DNA of 64,000 nt, from the NCBI RefSeq assembly GCF_023515955.1, contig NZ_CP097322.1, forward strand, positions 5,194,501-5,258,500, read 5' to 3'. This DNA is from Streptomyces sp. RerS4. Lineage in GTDB: Bacteria > Actinomycetota > Actinomycetes > Streptomycetales > Streptomycetaceae. Below are positions 47,949 to 57,620 of this stretch, piece by piece. Within the stretch, counting starts at the first letter, position 1. Each line of letters opens with the position of its first letter. Under the pieces are notes generated by a model, which did not search any database, was not told the origin of the DNA, and saw only the letters and a program-made list of their open reading frames with translations. The translations under genes and the position numbers were made by a program.

Positions 47949-50171
47949 GTGGAGAACGAGACCCACTACGCCGAGGCCGTCATTGACAACGGCTCCTTCG
48001 GCACCCGCACCATCCGCTTCGAGACGGGCCGCCTGGCCCGCCAGGCCGCCGGCTCCGCCGTCGCCTACCTGGACGACGACACGATGGTGCTCTCCGCGAC
48101 CACCGCGTCGAAGAAGCCCAAGGACCAGCTCGACTTCTTCCCCCTCACGGTGGACGTCGAGGAGCGCCAGTACGCCGCCGGCAAGATCCCCGGCTCCTTC
48201 TTCCGTCGCGAAGGCCGCCCCTCCGAGGACGCGATCCTCACCTGCCGCCTGATCGACCGCCCGCTGCGCCCGTCCTTCAAGAAGGGCCTGCGCAACGAGA
48301 TCCAGGTCGTCGCCACGATCATGGCGCTCAACCCCGACCACCTGTACGACGTCATCGCGATCAACGCCGCGTCCGCGTCCACCCAGCTGGCCGGTCTGCC
48401 CTTCTCCGGCCCGATCGGCGGCGTCCGCGTCGCGCTGATCCGCGGCCAGTGGGTCGCCTTCCCGACGCACACCGAGCTCGAGGACGCCGTCTTCGACATG
48501 GTCGTCGCGGGTCGCGTCCTGGAGGACGGCGACGTCGCGATCATGATGGTCGAGGCCGAGGCCACCGAGCAGACCATCGCCCTGGTCAAGGGCGGCGCCG
48601 AGGCGCCGACCGAGGAGATCGTGGCCGCCGGCCTCGACGCCTCGAAGCCCTTCATCAAGGTCCTCTGCAAGGCCCAGGCCGACCTGGCCGCCAAGGCCGC
48701 CAAGCCCGAGGGCGAGTTCCCGGTCTTCCTGGACTACCAGGACGACGTGTACGAGGCCCTCGAGGCCGCCGTCAAGGGCGACCTCTCCCAGGCGCTGACC
48801 ATCGCGGGCAAGCAGGACCGCGAGGCCGAGCTGGACCGCGTCAAGGAGATCGCCGCCGAGAAGCTCCTCCCGGCCTTCGAGGGTCGCGAGAAGGAGATCT
48901 CCGCCGCCTACCGCAGCCTGACCAAGGCCCTGGTGCGCGAGCGCGTCATCAAGGACAAGGTCCGCATCGACGGCCGCGGGCTCACGGACATCCGTACCCT
49001 CGCCGCCGAGGTCGAGGCCATCCCGCGCGTGCACGGCTCGGCGCTGTTCGAGCGTGGCGAGACCCAGATCCTGGGCGTCACCACCCTCAACATGCTCCGC
49101 ATGGAGCAGCAGCTGGACACCCTCTCCCCGGTGACCCGCAAGCGCTACATGCACAACTACAACTTCCCGCCGTACTCCGTCGGCGAGACCGGCCGCGTCG
49201 GCTCCCCGAAGCGCCGCGAGATCGGCCACGGCGCGCTCGCCGAGCGCGCGATCGTGCCGGTCCTGCCGACCCGCGAGGAGTTCCCCTACGCGATCCGTCA
49301 GGTGTCCGAGGCCCTCGGCTCCAACGGTTCGACGTCCATGGGCTCGGTCTGCGCCTCCACCATGTCGCTGCTGAACGCCGGTGTGCCGCTGAAGGCCCCC
49401 GTCGCCGGTATCGCCATGGGCCTGATCTCCCAGGAGATCGACGGCAAGACCCACTACGTCGCCCTCACCGACATCCTCGGTGCGGAGGACGCCTTCGGCG
49501 ACATGGACTTCAAGGTCGCCGGCACCAAGGAGTTCGTCACCGCGCTCCAGCTCGACACCAAGCTCGACGGCATCCCGGCCTCCGTCCTGGCCGCGGCCCT
49601 GACCCAGGCCCGCGACGCCCGCCTCCACATCCTCGACGTGATGATGGAAGCGATCGACACGCCGGACGAGATGTCCCCGAACGCCCCGCGGATCATCACC
49701 GTCAAGATCCCCGTGGACAAGATCGGTGAGGTCATCGGCCCCAAGGGCAAGATGATCAACCAGATCCAGGAGGACACCGGCGCCGAGATCACGATCGAGG
49801 ACGACGGCACCATCTACATCGGTGCCGCCGACGGCCCGGCCGCCGAGGCCGCCCGCTCCACGATCAACGCGATCGCCAACCCGACCATGCCGGAGGTCGG
49901 CGAGCGCTACCTGGGTACGGTCGTCAAGACCACCACCTTCGGTGCCTTCGTCTCCCTCATGCCCGGCAAGGACGGTCTGCTGCACATCTCGCAGATCCGC
50001 AAGCTCGCCGGTGGCAAGCGCGTGGAGAACGTCGAGGACGTGCTCGCGGTCGGCACCAAGGTGCAGGTCGAGATCGCCGAGATCGACCAGCGCGGCAAGC
50101 TCTCCCTGGTCCCCGTGATCGAGGGTGAAGAAGCCGACGCCGAGGCTGACAAGGACGATTCCGACAAGTGA
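47949..50171 (+). CDS. pnp: Polyribonucleotide nucleotidyltransferase (PNPase)
   Basis: A 740-residue 3'-5' phosphorolytic exonuclease that, in Streptomyces, also adds 3' tails. It has two RNase PH domains (FETGRLARQAAGSAVAYLDD; GRGLTDIRTLAAEVEAIPRV; SNGSTSMGSVCASTMSLLNAG), a KH domain (IGEVIGPKGKMINQIQEDTG) and an S1 domain (RYLGTVVKTTTFGAFVSLMPG). GTG 47949 (VENETHYAEAVIDNG) matches the usual Streptomyces start. An ATG at 47934 is also in frame with a GGAG upstream and would add five residues. The stop overlaps the protease start (GTGA). Confidence 0.96.
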   Translation: MENETHYAEAVIDNGSFGTRTIRFETGRLARQAAGSAVAYLDDDTMVLSATTASKKPKDQLDFFPLTVDVEERQYAAGKIPGSFFRREGRPSEDAILTCRLIDRPLRPSFKKGLRNEIQVVATIMALNPDHLYDVIAINAASASTQLAGLPFSGPIGGVRVALIRGQWVAFPTHTELEDAVFDMVVAGRVLEDGDVAIMMVEAEATEQTIALVKGGAEAPTEEIVAAGLDASKPFIKVLCKAQADLAAKAAKPEGEFPVFLDYQDDVYEALEAAVKGDLSQALTIAGKQDREAELDRVKEIAAEKLLPAFEGREKEISAAYRSLTKALVRERVIKDKVRIDGRGLTDIRTLAAEVEAIPRVHGSALFERGETQILGVTTLNMLRMEQQLDTLSPVTRKRYMHNYNFPPYSVGETGRVGSPKRREIGHGALAERAIVPVLPTREEFPYAIRQVSEALGSNGSTSMGSVCASTMSLLNAGVPLKAPVAGIAMGLISQEIDGKTHYVALTDILGAEDAFGDMDFKVAGTKEFVTALQLDTKLDGIPASVLAAALTQARDARLHILDVMMEAIDTPDEMSPNAPRIITVKIPVDKIGEVIGPKGKMINQIQEDTGAEITIEDDGTIYIGAADGPAAEAARSTINAIANPTMPEVGERYLGTVVKTTTFGAFVSLMPGKDGLLHISQIRKLAGGKRVENVEDVLAVGTKVQVEIAEIDQRGKLSLVPVIEGEEADAEADKDDSDK

Positions 50172-51547
50172 CGTCGCGTAGTTCCCGTGTGACGGCCCGC
50201 CCCTCTTCGGAGGGGCGGGCCGTCGCCCGTACCCAAACTCTCCTCAAGGGCGAGGGCGGCATCGGCACCGTCCGCCGCACCACCCTGCCGGGCGGACTGC
50301 GCGTCGTCACCGAGACGCTGCCCTCCGTCCGCTCCGCCACCTTCGGCATCTGGGCCAACGTGGGCTCCCGCGACGAGACGCCCAGTCTCGGCGGCGCCAC
50401 CCACTACCTGGAACACCTCCTCTTCAAGGGCACCGCCCGGCGCAGCGCCCTCGACATCTCCTCCGCCATCGACGCGGTCGGCGGCGAGATGAACGCCTTC
50501 ACGGCGAAGGAGTACACCTGCTACTACGCGCGGGTCCTCGACACCGACCTGCCGCTGGCCATCGACGTCGTCTGTGACATGCTCACCGGCTCGCTGATCC
50601 GCGAGGAGGACGTCGACGCCGAGCGCGGCGTCATCCTCGAAGAGATCGCGATGACCGAGGACGACCCGGGCGACATGGTGCACGACCTGTTCGCGCAGAC
50701 CATGTACGGGGACTCCCCGCTCGGCCGGCCCGTCCTGGGCACGGTGGAGACGATCAACGCCCTCGGCGCCGACCGGATCCGCCGCTTCTGGAAGAAGCAC
50801 TACGACCCCACCCGCCTGGTCGTCGCCGCCGCCGGCAACGTCGACCACGCCAAGGTCGTACGCCAGGTCCGCGCGGCCTTCGACAAGGCCGGCGCCCTGA
50901 AGCACACCGACGCCGAGCCGGTCGGCCCCCGCACCGGCGCCAAGCGGATCCGCACCGCCGGCCGCGTCGACCTGGTCAGCCGCAAGACCGAACAGGCCCA
51001 CGTCGTCCTCGGCATGCCGGGCATCGCCCGCACCGACGACCGCCGCTGGGCCCTCGGCGTGCTGAACACCGCCCTCGGCGGCGGCATGTCCTCGCGCCTC
51101 TTCCAGGAGGTCCGCGAGAAGCGCGGCCTGGCCTACAGCGTGTACTCGTACACCTCGGCCTTCGCCGACACCGGCCTCTTCGGCGTCTACGCGGGCTGCC
51201 GGCCCAGCCAGGTCCACGACGTCCTGCGGATCTGCCGCGACGAACTGGACAAGGTCGCCGCGGAGGGACTCACCGACGAGGAGATCCGGCGCGCGATCGG
51301 CCAGCTCTCCGGCTCCACCGTCCTCGGCCTGGAGGACACCGGCGCGATCATGAACCGCATCGGCAAGAGCGAGCTGTGCTGGGGCGACCAGATGTCGGTC
51401 GACGAAATGCTCTCCCGCATCGCCGCGGTCACCCCGGACGAGGTCCACGCGGTCGCCCAGGATGTACTGGCACAGCGGCCCTCGCTCGCGGTGATCGGCC
51501 CGCTCAAGGAGAAGCAGGCCGCCCGCCTCGACGAAGCGGTCGCCTAG
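50168..51547 (+). CDS. M16-family zinc peptidase (PqqL/processing-protease-like)
   Basis: A 459-residue single-chain M16 protease. The inverted zinc motif HYLEH is at residues 79-83, followed by FTAKEYTCYYARVL and the third-ligand region ERGVILEEIAM. The C-terminal half is the inactive M16 repeat (GGGMSSRLFQEVREKRGLAYS). A protease of this type follows pnp in many bacteria. The GTG start at 50168 overlaps the pnp stop by four bases, so it is co-translated. Substrate unknown. Confidence 0.9.
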   Translation: MTSRSSRVTARPSSEGRAVARTQTLLKGEGGIGTVRRTTLPGGLRVVTETLPSVRSATFGIWANVGSRDETPSLGGATHYLEHLLFKGTARRSALDISSAIDAVGGEMNAFTAKEYTCYYARVLDTDLPLAIDVVCDMLTGSLIREEDVDAERGVILEEIAMTEDDPGDMVHDLFAQTMYGDSPLGRPVLGTVETINALGADRIRRFWKKHYDPTRLVVAAAGNVDHAKVVRQVRAAFDKAGALKHTDAEPVGPRTGAKRIRTAGRVDLVSRKTEQAHVVLGMPGIARTDDRRWALGVLNTALGGGMSSRLFQEVREKRGLAYSVYSYTSAFADTGLFGVYAGCRPSQVHDVLRICRDELDKVAAEGLTDEEIRRAIGQLSGSTVLGLEDTGAIMNRIGKSELCWGDQMSVDEMLSRIAAVTPDEVHAVAQDVLAQRPSLAVIGPLKEKQAARLDEAVA

Positions 51548-51590
51548 TTCGGTACAGAGTGAAGTCCGTACCCGGTTATAAGGACACAGT

Positions 51591-52343
51591 ATGAGCAAGC
51601 TGCGCGTGGCAGTCCTCGGCGCCCAGGGCCGCATCGGCTCCGAGGCCGTCAAGGCCGTCGAGGCCGCGGAGGACATGGAGCTGGTGGCGGCCCTCGGCCG
51701 CGGCGACAAGCTGGAGACGCTGGCCGAGGCCGGCGCCCAGGTCGCGGTCGAGCTGACCACCCCCGCCTCCGTGATGGGCAACCTCGACTTCCTCATCCGT
51801 CACGGCATCCACGCCGTGGTCGGCACCACCGGCTGGACCGAGGACCGCCTCGCCCAGCTCGACACCTGGCTGGCCGGCTCCCCGGAGACCGGGGTGCTCA
51901 TCGCCCCGAACTTCTCCATCGGCGCCGTCCTCACCATGAAGTTCGCGGCTCAGGCCGCCCGCTACTTCGAGTCCGTCGAGGTCGTCGAGCTGCACCACCC
52001 CAACAAGGTCGACGCCCCCTCCGGCACGGCCACCCGTACGGCGCAGCTCATCGCGGCGGCCCGCGCCGAGGCCGGTCTCGGCGCGCAGCCCGACGCCACC
52101 GCCACGGCCCTCGACGGGGCCCGCGGCGCCGACGTCGACGGGGTCCCGGTGCACGCCGTCCGCCTGCGCGGCCTGCTGGCCCACCAGGAGGTGCTGCTCG
52201 GCGGTGAGGGCGAGACCCTGACCATCCGTCACGACTCCCTGCACCACAGCAGCTTCATGCCGGGCATCCTGCTCGGTGCGCGGCGCGTGACGCGGACCCC
52301 GGGCCTCACCTTCGGCCTGGAACACTTCCTCGACCTGAGCTGA
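51591..52343 (+). CDS. dapB: 4-hydroxy-tetrahydrodipicolinate reductase
   Basis: A 250-residue reductase of the lysine/diaminopimelate pathway. The NAD(P)H motif is VLGAQGRIGSE at the N-terminus; the catalytic His and Lys lie in VVELHHPNKVDAPSGTA. It acts on the product of DapA, whose gene lies downstream at 54894. ATG 51591 starts 43 bases after the M16 protease stop. Confidence 0.95.
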   Translation: MSKLRVAVLGAQGRIGSEAVKAVEAAEDMELVAALGRGDKLETLAEAGAQVAVELTTPASVMGNLDFLIRHGIHAVVGTTGWTEDRLAQLDTWLAGSPETGVLIAPNFSIGAVLTMKFAAQAARYFESVEVVELHHPNKVDAPSGTATRTAQLIAAARAEAGLGAQPDATATALDGARGADVDGVPVHAVRLRGLLAHQEVLLGGEGETLTIRHDSLHHSSFMPGILLGARRVTRTPGLTFGLEHFLDLS

Positions 52344-52356
52344 CGGATCCACCACC

Positions 52357-52809
52357 ATGCGCGCGAAGATCACGTACTTCCTCACGGCGGCCGTCCTGGT
52401 CGTCTACTTCGTCCTGGTCGGCAGCCGTGGGCTGATGCTGATCCGGCAGGGCACCTGGCTCACCGTCACCTTCGGTGTGGCCGTGCTGATCCTGCCGGTC
52501 ATCGGCGTCTGGTTCCTCTGGATGAACACCAGGTTCGTCACCAAGGCCAACCAACTCGCGGCCGAGTTGGAGGCCGAGGGCGGCCTGCCCGTCGACGAAC
52601 TGGAACGCGACCAGTACGGGCGGATCCTGCGGGACTCCGCCGACGAGGTCTTCGCGCGCCGCAAGGCCGAAACCGAGGACGCGCCGGGGGACTGGCGCAG
52701 CTGGTTCCGCCTCGCCGTCGCCTACCACGACGCCCGCGACACCCCGCGGGCCCGCAAGGCCATGCAACGGGCGATCGCCCTGCACGACGGAAGGCCCGTA
52801 CGGGTCTGA
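52357..52809 (+). CDS. Small membrane protein of unknown function
   Basis: A 150-residue protein with two N-terminal membrane helices (YFLTAAVLVVYFVLVGSRGL and LTVTFGVAVLILPVIGVWFLW). The cytoplasmic part carries RILRDSADEVFARRKAE and ends with WRSWFRLAVAYHDARDTPRA, like one tetratricopeptide-type helix pair. It starts 13 bases after dapB and is probably in the same operon. A conserved actinobacterial protein without known function. Confidence 0.78.
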   Translation: MRAKITYFLTAAVLVVYFVLVGSRGLMLIRQGTWLTVTFGVAVLILPVIGVWFLWMNTRFVTKANQLAAELEAEGGLPVDELERDQYGRILRDSADEVFARRKAETEDAPGDWRSWFRLAVAYHDARDTPRARKAMQRAIALHDGRPVRV

Positions 52810-52824
52810 TCCCCGTACGGGCCT
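52792..52824. terminator. Bidirectional terminator over the stop codon
   Basis: A 13-bp perfect stem (52792-52804 with 52812-52824) overlaps the end of the membrane-protein gene and faces the convergent PH-domain gene. The 7-base loop contains the stop codon. Confidence 0.82.
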
Positions 52825-52844
52825 CCGCGCTCGGTCCGCCCCGA

Positions 52845-53399
52845 TCAGGCGGGTACGGCCCGGTACTCCCGGGCCCATGCCTCCAGCGAGCCCGCGGCCC
52901 GGTCGAAGGCCTCGCCGCGGGCCAGGAAGTCCGCGCCGTGGTCGGTCAGCAGCACCGACGGCTCCGCGCCGTCACGCCGGTCGAGGGTCAGCGCCTGCCC
53001 CTGGACGGTCCGCGGCAGGCCCAGCCAGCGCACCGGCTGCTGGACCGTCCGGATCCCGGCGATCTCGTTCCAGCGGATCGACCGGGTCCCGAAGAACCCG
53101 ACGCGGCGCAGCCCCGACGGGCTCACCCACACGCCCGCGCGCAGGATGCGCAGGGCCGTGCCGACCACCAGCAGCGAGGCGCCCAGGGCGATCCCGGCTC
53201 CGCCCCAGGTGCCCGCGAAGGCGATGATCACCGTGGCCAGCAGCATGAAGGCGGACAGCAGGAGCAGCACGGCCGCGCCGGCCACCCGCCAGGGTCCGGG
53301 CCGGTAGGGACGACGCCAGCGCTCCGGATCCGCGTGCGGGAGGGCTTCGTCGTCGTGTGCGTCGAATACGCCGTCGGCCGTCAAGAAGGGCAGGGGCAC
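52845..53399 (-). CDS. Membrane protein with a PH-like domain
   Basis: A 184-residue protein. A polar N-terminus is followed by two membrane helices (VAGAAVLLLLSAFMLLATVI and GGAGIALGASLLVVGTAL), then a small beta-rich PH-like domain (GVWVSPSGLRRVGFFGTRSIRWNEI cut at the middle, and ALTLDRRDG) ending in a helix (FDRAAGSLEAWAREY). Such proteins are common in Streptomyces; function unknown. Convergent with the preceding gene. Confidence 0.78.
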   Translation of the reverse strand: MPLPFLTADGVFDAHDDEALPHADPERWRRPYRPGPWRVAGAAVLLLLSAFMLLATVIIAFAGTWGGAGIALGASLLVVGTALRILRAGVWVSPSGLRRVGFFGTRSIRWNEIAGIRTVQQPVRWLGLPRTVQGQALTLDRRDGAEPSVLLTDHGADFLARGEAFDRAAGSLEAWAREYRAVPA

Positions 53400-53446
53400 G
53401 GCTGGTCCTCACTCACATGCATGTTCGGTTGGGCTGTGCCGTGAGG

Positions 53447-53686
53447 CTATCGCCCTTCGGCCGCCTGCGGGTGTTGGCCCTTCTCGGGCGCCTGGTACGG
53501 CTGCAGCGCGGGCATGCCGAAGAGCAGCGAGCCGACGAGCCCCGCCACCACGGTCAGTCCGACCAGACTACGGGCGGCGATCTGCGGCAGGCTCAGACTC
53601 TCGCGCGGCGGCGGAGTGACGTTGCTGCGGAAACGGTCGGCCTCGGCGACGAAGGCGAACGGGACGGGTTCGCGCCGGCGAAACAT
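53447..53686 (-). CDS. Small single-helix membrane protein
   Basis: A 79-residue protein with one membrane helix (SLVGLTVVAGLVGSLLFGMP) and a Pro/Gln-rich tail. GGAGAG lies about 10 bases upstream of ATG 53686. No family is recognised; the gene is supported by codon use and position only. Confidence 0.6.
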   Translation of the reverse strand: MFRRREPVPFAFVAEADRFRSNVTPPPRESLSLPQIAARSLVGLTVVAGLVGSLLFGMPALQPYQAPEKGQHPQAAEGR

Positions 53687-53925
53687 CAGGAGCGACTCTC
53701 CTCACGGTTCGGGCCCCGACGGTGCGGGGCGGATGGGATGTTCTTCTCTCTGTAGGACGTATGAACACCCCGATCGGTGCCGCCCTTCGGGACATCCGCC
53801 GAAATCTCCGCCGCGGCGTCGGCTGTCCGGGTGAGCGCGCGTCAGCCCGGCGCCGGTCGGGGAGGTCGCGGCCGGCGCCGTAGAGTGGGCCCGCCCCTGG
53901 TAAGACCCGTTCGGAAGGACCCCGT

Positions 53926-54666
53926 GTGAGCGAGACCGCCGCCTCAGACCCGAAACCCAGCTTCCGCAGTGACGTGACGGTGGAGCTCGTGAAGCACTCC
54001 GCCGCCGACTCCGACGTGCTGTGGGCCGCCCGCGTCTCCACGGCCGGCGAGCAGTCCCTGGAGGAGCTCCAGAAGGACCCGGAGCGCTCCAAGGGACTCA
54101 TCAACTACCTGATGCGCGACCGCCACGGCAGCCCCTTCGAGCACAACTCGATGACCTTCTTCATCAGCGCCCCGATCTTCGTGTTCCGCGAGTTCATGCG
54201 CCACCGCGTGGGCTGGTCCTACAACGAGGAATCCGGCCGCTACAGGGAGCTGGAGCCGGTCTTCTACGTCCCCGACGCCGAGCGCAAGCTCGTCCAGGAG
54301 GGCCGTCCGGGCAAGTACGTGTTCGTCGAAGGCACCGAGGCGCAGCAGGAACTGACGGGTCGGGTCATGGAGGACTCCTACCGTCAGGCCTACGAGGCCT
54401 ACCAGGAGATGCTGGCGGCCGGCGTGGCCCGCGAGGTCGCCCGTTCGGTCCTGCCGGTCGGTCTCTTCTCCTCGATGTACGCCACCTGCAACGCGCGCTC
54501 GCTCATGCACTTCCTCGGTCTGCGCACCCAGCACGAGCTGGCGAAGGTCCCGTCCTTCCCGCAGCGGGAGATCGAGATGGTCGGCGAGAAGATGGAGCAG
54601 CACTGGGCGAAGCTCATGCCGCTGACCTACGCGGCCTTCAACGGCAACGGGCGCGTTGCCCCGTAA
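53926..54666 (+). CDS. thyX: Flavin-dependent thymidylate synthase
   Basis: A 246-residue ThyX that makes dTMP with FADH2 and methylene-tetrahydrofolate. The signature is RHRVGWSYNEESGRY (Arg92-His93-Arg94 and Ser103), with eight residues between RHR and Ser rather than seven; both spacings are accepted for the family. HGSPFEHNSMTFFI near the N-terminus binds flavin. GTG 53926 has GGAAGGA upstream. Confidence 0.94.
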   Translation: MSETAASDPKPSFRSDVTVELVKHSAADSDVLWAARVSTAGEQSLEELQKDPERSKGLINYLMRDRHGSPFEHNSMTFFISAPIFVFREFMRHRVGWSYNEESGRYRELEPVFYVPDAERKLVQEGRPGKYVFVEGTEAQQELTGRVMEDSYRQAYEAYQEMLAAGVAREVARSVLPVGLFSSMYATCNARSLMHFLGLRTQHELAKVPSFPQREIEMVGEKMEQHWAKLMPLTYAAFNGNGRVAP

Positions 54667-54721
54667 GGTCTGTTACACGCGTGGCGTACAGATGTACGGA
54701 GACAAGTCCCAAGTGTCCGTA

Positions 54722-54860
54722 TTGCGGCGTTTCGTAAAGTTCATCTAGGCTGATCAAACGGACCCGGCACTGCTTGAACCCCCGAGCAGGCAGTGCCGGG
54801 ATCCCACACCCTCCCGGCCGCCGCCGGGAGGGATCACCCGTAGACGTCCCCCGAGGGGAC
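54722..54860 (+). promoter_or_regulatory. Promoter and three-hairpin leader of dapA
   Basis: A sigma-70-like promoter (TTGCGG at 54722-54727, TAGGCT at 54746-54751, spacing 18) would start transcription near 54758. The leader then has three perfect stems: 11 bp (54763-54773 with 54790-54800), 10 bp (54809-54818 with 54823-54832) and 6 bp (54846-54851 with 54855-54860). They may act as an attenuator, or the first two may end thyX transcripts. I do not recognise the lysine riboswitch. Confidence 0.5.
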
Positions 54861-54893
54861 ACCGCGAGCATGGCAGCGAGTAGCGTGTTACCC

Positions 54894-55793
54894 ATGGCTC
54901 CGATCTCGACTCCGCAGACCCCCTTCGGGCGGGTCCTCACCGCCATGATCACGCCGTTCACGGCGGATGGCGCACTTGACCTCGACGGCGCGCAGCGGCT
55001 CGCCGTCCACCTGGTGGACGCAGGCAACGACGGCCTGATCATCAACGGCACCACCGGTGAGTCGCCCACGACCACCGACGCGGAGAAAAACGACCTCGTA
55101 CGAGCCGTACTCGAAGCGGTCGGCGACCGCGCCCACGTCGTCGCCGGCATCGGCACCAACGACACCCGCCACACCCTCGAACTGGCCCGCCAGGCCGAGC
55201 GCACCGGCGCCCACGGCCTGCTCGCCGTCACCCCGTACTACAGCAAGCCCCCGCAGGAAGGCCTCTACCGGCACTTCACGGCCATCGCGGACGCCACCGA
55301 GCTCCCGGTGATGCTCTACGACATCCCCGGCCGCAGCGGCGTCCCGATCAACACCGAAACCCTGGTCCGGCTCGCCGAGCACCCCCGCATCGTCGCCAAC
55401 AAGGACGCCAAGGGCGACCTCGGCCGCGCCAGCTGGGCCATCGCCCAGAGCGGCCTGGCCTGGTACTCCGGCGACGACATGCTGAACCTGCCGCTCCTGT
55501 CGGTCGGCGCCGTCGGCTTCGTCTCCGTGGTCGGCCACGTCGTCAGCCCCGAGCTGCGCGCCATGCTCGACGCCCACCTGGCCGGCGACGTCCAGAAGGC
55601 CACCGAGATCCACCAGAAGCTGCTCCCCGTCTTCACCGGCATGTTCCGCACCCAGGGCGTGATGACCACCAAGGGCGCGCTGAACCTCCAGGGCCTGCCC
55701 GCCGGCCCGCTGCGCCTCCCGCTCGTCGGATTGACCGACGAAGAGACGGCACAGCTCAAGATCGATCTTGCCGCCGGCGGGGTACAGCTTTGA
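54894..55793 (+). CDS. dapA: 4-hydroxy-tetrahydrodipicolinate synthase
   Basis: A 299-residue aldolase, first step of the diaminopimelate/lysine branch. The Schiff-base lysine is Lys170 in IVANKDAKGDL; INGTTGESPTT binds the substrate and LYDIPGRSGV carries the active-site Tyr. ATG 54894 (MAPISTPQTPFG) matches the usual Streptomyces start, though an in-frame ATG at 54870 has a better ribosome site (GAGGGG). It follows the structured leader and is 115 bases upstream of the RNase J gene. Confidence 0.94.
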   Translation: MAPISTPQTPFGRVLTAMITPFTADGALDLDGAQRLAVHLVDAGNDGLIINGTTGESPTTTDAEKNDLVRAVLEAVGDRAHVVAGIGTNDTRHTLELARQAERTGAHGLLAVTPYYSKPPQEGLYRHFTAIADATELPVMLYDIPGRSGVPINTETLVRLAEHPRIVANKDAKGDLGRASWAIAQSGLAWYSGDDMLNLPLLSVGAVGFVSVVGHVVSPELRAMLDAHLAGDVQKATEIHQKLLPVFTGMFRTQGVMTTKGALNLQGLPAGPLRLPLVGLTDEETAQLKIDLAAGGVQL

Positions 55794-55908
55794 CAACGGA
55801 CTTCACAACTGAATAAGCAAGAACGAAACAGACAAAAGCAAGTGCACGAATGACATGCGCGCCGCGTGCCTCAAGGGGTACGTGGCGCGTGTGGTGAAGG
55901 AGAAACTT

Positions 55909-57594
55909 TTGAGCCATCCGCACCCTGAACTCGGCCCGCCCCCGAAGCTCCCGAAGGGCGGCCTCCGGGTCACCCCCCTCGGCGGTCTCGGCGAGATCGG
56001 CCGCAACATGACCGTCTTCGAGTTCGACGGCCGTCTGCTGATCGTCGACTGCGGCGTCCTCTTCCCCGAGGAGGAGCAGCCGGGCATCGACCTGATCCTC
56101 CCGGACTTCACGTCCATCCGGGACCGCCTCGACGACATCGAGGGCATCGTCCTCACGCACGGCCACGAGGACCACATCGGCGCCGTCCCCTACCTCCTCC
56201 GGGAGAAGCCGGACATCCCGCTGATCGGCTCCAAGCTGACGCTGGCGCTCATCGAGGCCAAGCTCCAGGAGCACCGCATCCGCCCCTACACCCTGGAGGT
56301 GAAGGAGGGCGAGCGCGAGAACCTGGGCCCCTTCGACTGCGAGTTCATCGCCGTCAACCACTCCATCCCGGACGCCCTCGCGGTCGCGATCCGCACCGGC
56401 GCCGGCCTGGTCGTCGCCACCGGCGACTTCAAGATGGACCAGCTGCCGCTGGACAACCGTCTGACCGACCTCCACGCCTTCGCGCGCCTGAGCGAGGAGG
56501 GCATCGACCTCCTCCTCTCCGACTCGACGAACGCCGAGGTCCCGGGCTTCGTCCCGCCCGAGCGCGACATCTCGAACGCCATCCGCGGCGTCTTCGCGAG
56601 CGCTCAGAAGCGGATCATCGTGGCCTCCTTCGCGAGCCACGTCCACCGCATCCAGCAGATCCTGGACGCCGCCCACGAGTACGGCCGTCGCGTCGCCTTC
56701 GTCGGCCGCTCCATGGTCCGCAACATGGGCATCGCCCGCGACCTGGGCTACCTGCGCGTCCCGGCCGGCCTCGTCGTCGACGTCAAGACCCTCGACGACC
56801 TGCCGGACGACGAGGTCGTGCTGGTCTGTACGGGCTCCCAGGGCGAGCCGATGGCGGCCCTGTCCCGCATGGCCAACCGCGACCACCAGATCCGGATCGT
56901 CCCCGGCGACACCGTGATCCTGGCGTCGTCGCTGATCCCGGGCAACGAGAACGCGGTCTACCGCGTGATCAACGGCCTGACCCGCTGGGGCGCCAACGTC
57001 GTGCACAAGGGCAACGCCAAGGTGCACGTCTCCGGCCACGCCTCCGCCGGCGAGCTGCTGTACTTCTACAACATCTGCAAGCCGCGGAACCTGATGCCGG
57101 TCCACGGCGAATGGCGCCACCTGCGCGCCAACGCCGAGCTCGGCGCGATGACGGGGGTCCCGAAGGACCGCATCGTCATCGCCGAGGACGGCGTGGTCGT
57201 CGACCTGATCGACGGCAAGGCCCGCATCTCCGGCAAGGTCCAGGCCGGCTACGTGTACGTGGACGGCCTCTCGGTCGGCGACGTCACCGAGGCCTCCCTC
57301 AAGGACCGCCGCATCCTCGGCGACGAGGGCATCATCTCGGTGTTCGTCGTGGTGGACAGCACCACGGGCAAGGTCATCAGCGGCCCGAACATCCAGGCCC
57401 GCGGCTCCGGCATCGAGGACTCCGCCTTCAACGCGATCCTGCCGAAGATCGAGGAGGCCATCGCCCGCGCCGCCGCCGACGGCGTGGCCGAGCCGCACCA
57501 GATCCAGCAGCTCATCCGCCGCACGGTCGGCAAGTGGGTCTCCGACGGCTACCGCCGCCGCCCGATGATCCTCCCGGTCGTCGTAGAGGTCTGA
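55909..57594 (+). CDS. rnj: Ribonuclease J
   Basis: A 561-residue metallo-beta-lactamase/beta-CASP ribonuclease with endo- and 5'-exonuclease activity. The zinc motif HGHEDH is at residues 84-89; beta-CASP motifs follow (DSTNAEVPG, ASFASHVHRIQQ, HVSGHASAGEL) and the C-terminal domain is complete. The start is TTG 55909 with AAGGAG six bases upstream, which gives the family length of S. coelicolor RNase J; an ATG at 55855 is in frame but adds a poor N-terminus. Confidence 0.94.
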   Translation: MSHPHPELGPPPKLPKGGLRVTPLGGLGEIGRNMTVFEFDGRLLIVDCGVLFPEEEQPGIDLILPDFTSIRDRLDDIEGIVLTHGHEDHIGAVPYLLREKPDIPLIGSKLTLALIEAKLQEHRIRPYTLEVKEGERENLGPFDCEFIAVNHSIPDALAVAIRTGAGLVVATGDFKMDQLPLDNRLTDLHAFARLSEEGIDLLLSDSTNAEVPGFVPPERDISNAIRGVFASAQKRIIVASFASHVHRIQQILDAAHEYGRRVAFVGRSMVRNMGIARDLGYLRVPAGLVVDVKTLDDLPDDEVVLVCTGSQGEPMAALSRMANRDHQIRIVPGDTVILASSLIPGNENAVYRVINGLTRWGANVVHKGNAKVHVSGHASAGELLYFYNICKPRNLMPVHGEWRHLRANAELGAMTGVPKDRIVIAEDGVVVDLIDGKARISGKVQAGYVYVDGLSVGDVTEASLKDRRILGDEGIISVFVVVDSTTGKVISGPNIQARGSGIEDSAFNAILPKIEEAIARAAADGVAEPHQIQQLIRRTVGKWVSDGYRRRPMILPVVVEV

Positions 57595-57620
57595 CCTCGG
57601 CGTTCGTAGCGACTCACCGA

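Noticed and set aside
54758..54893. Lysine riboswitch before dapA
   Set aside because: The leader is too short and has only three simple hairpins; the conserved L-box junction sequences are not visible.
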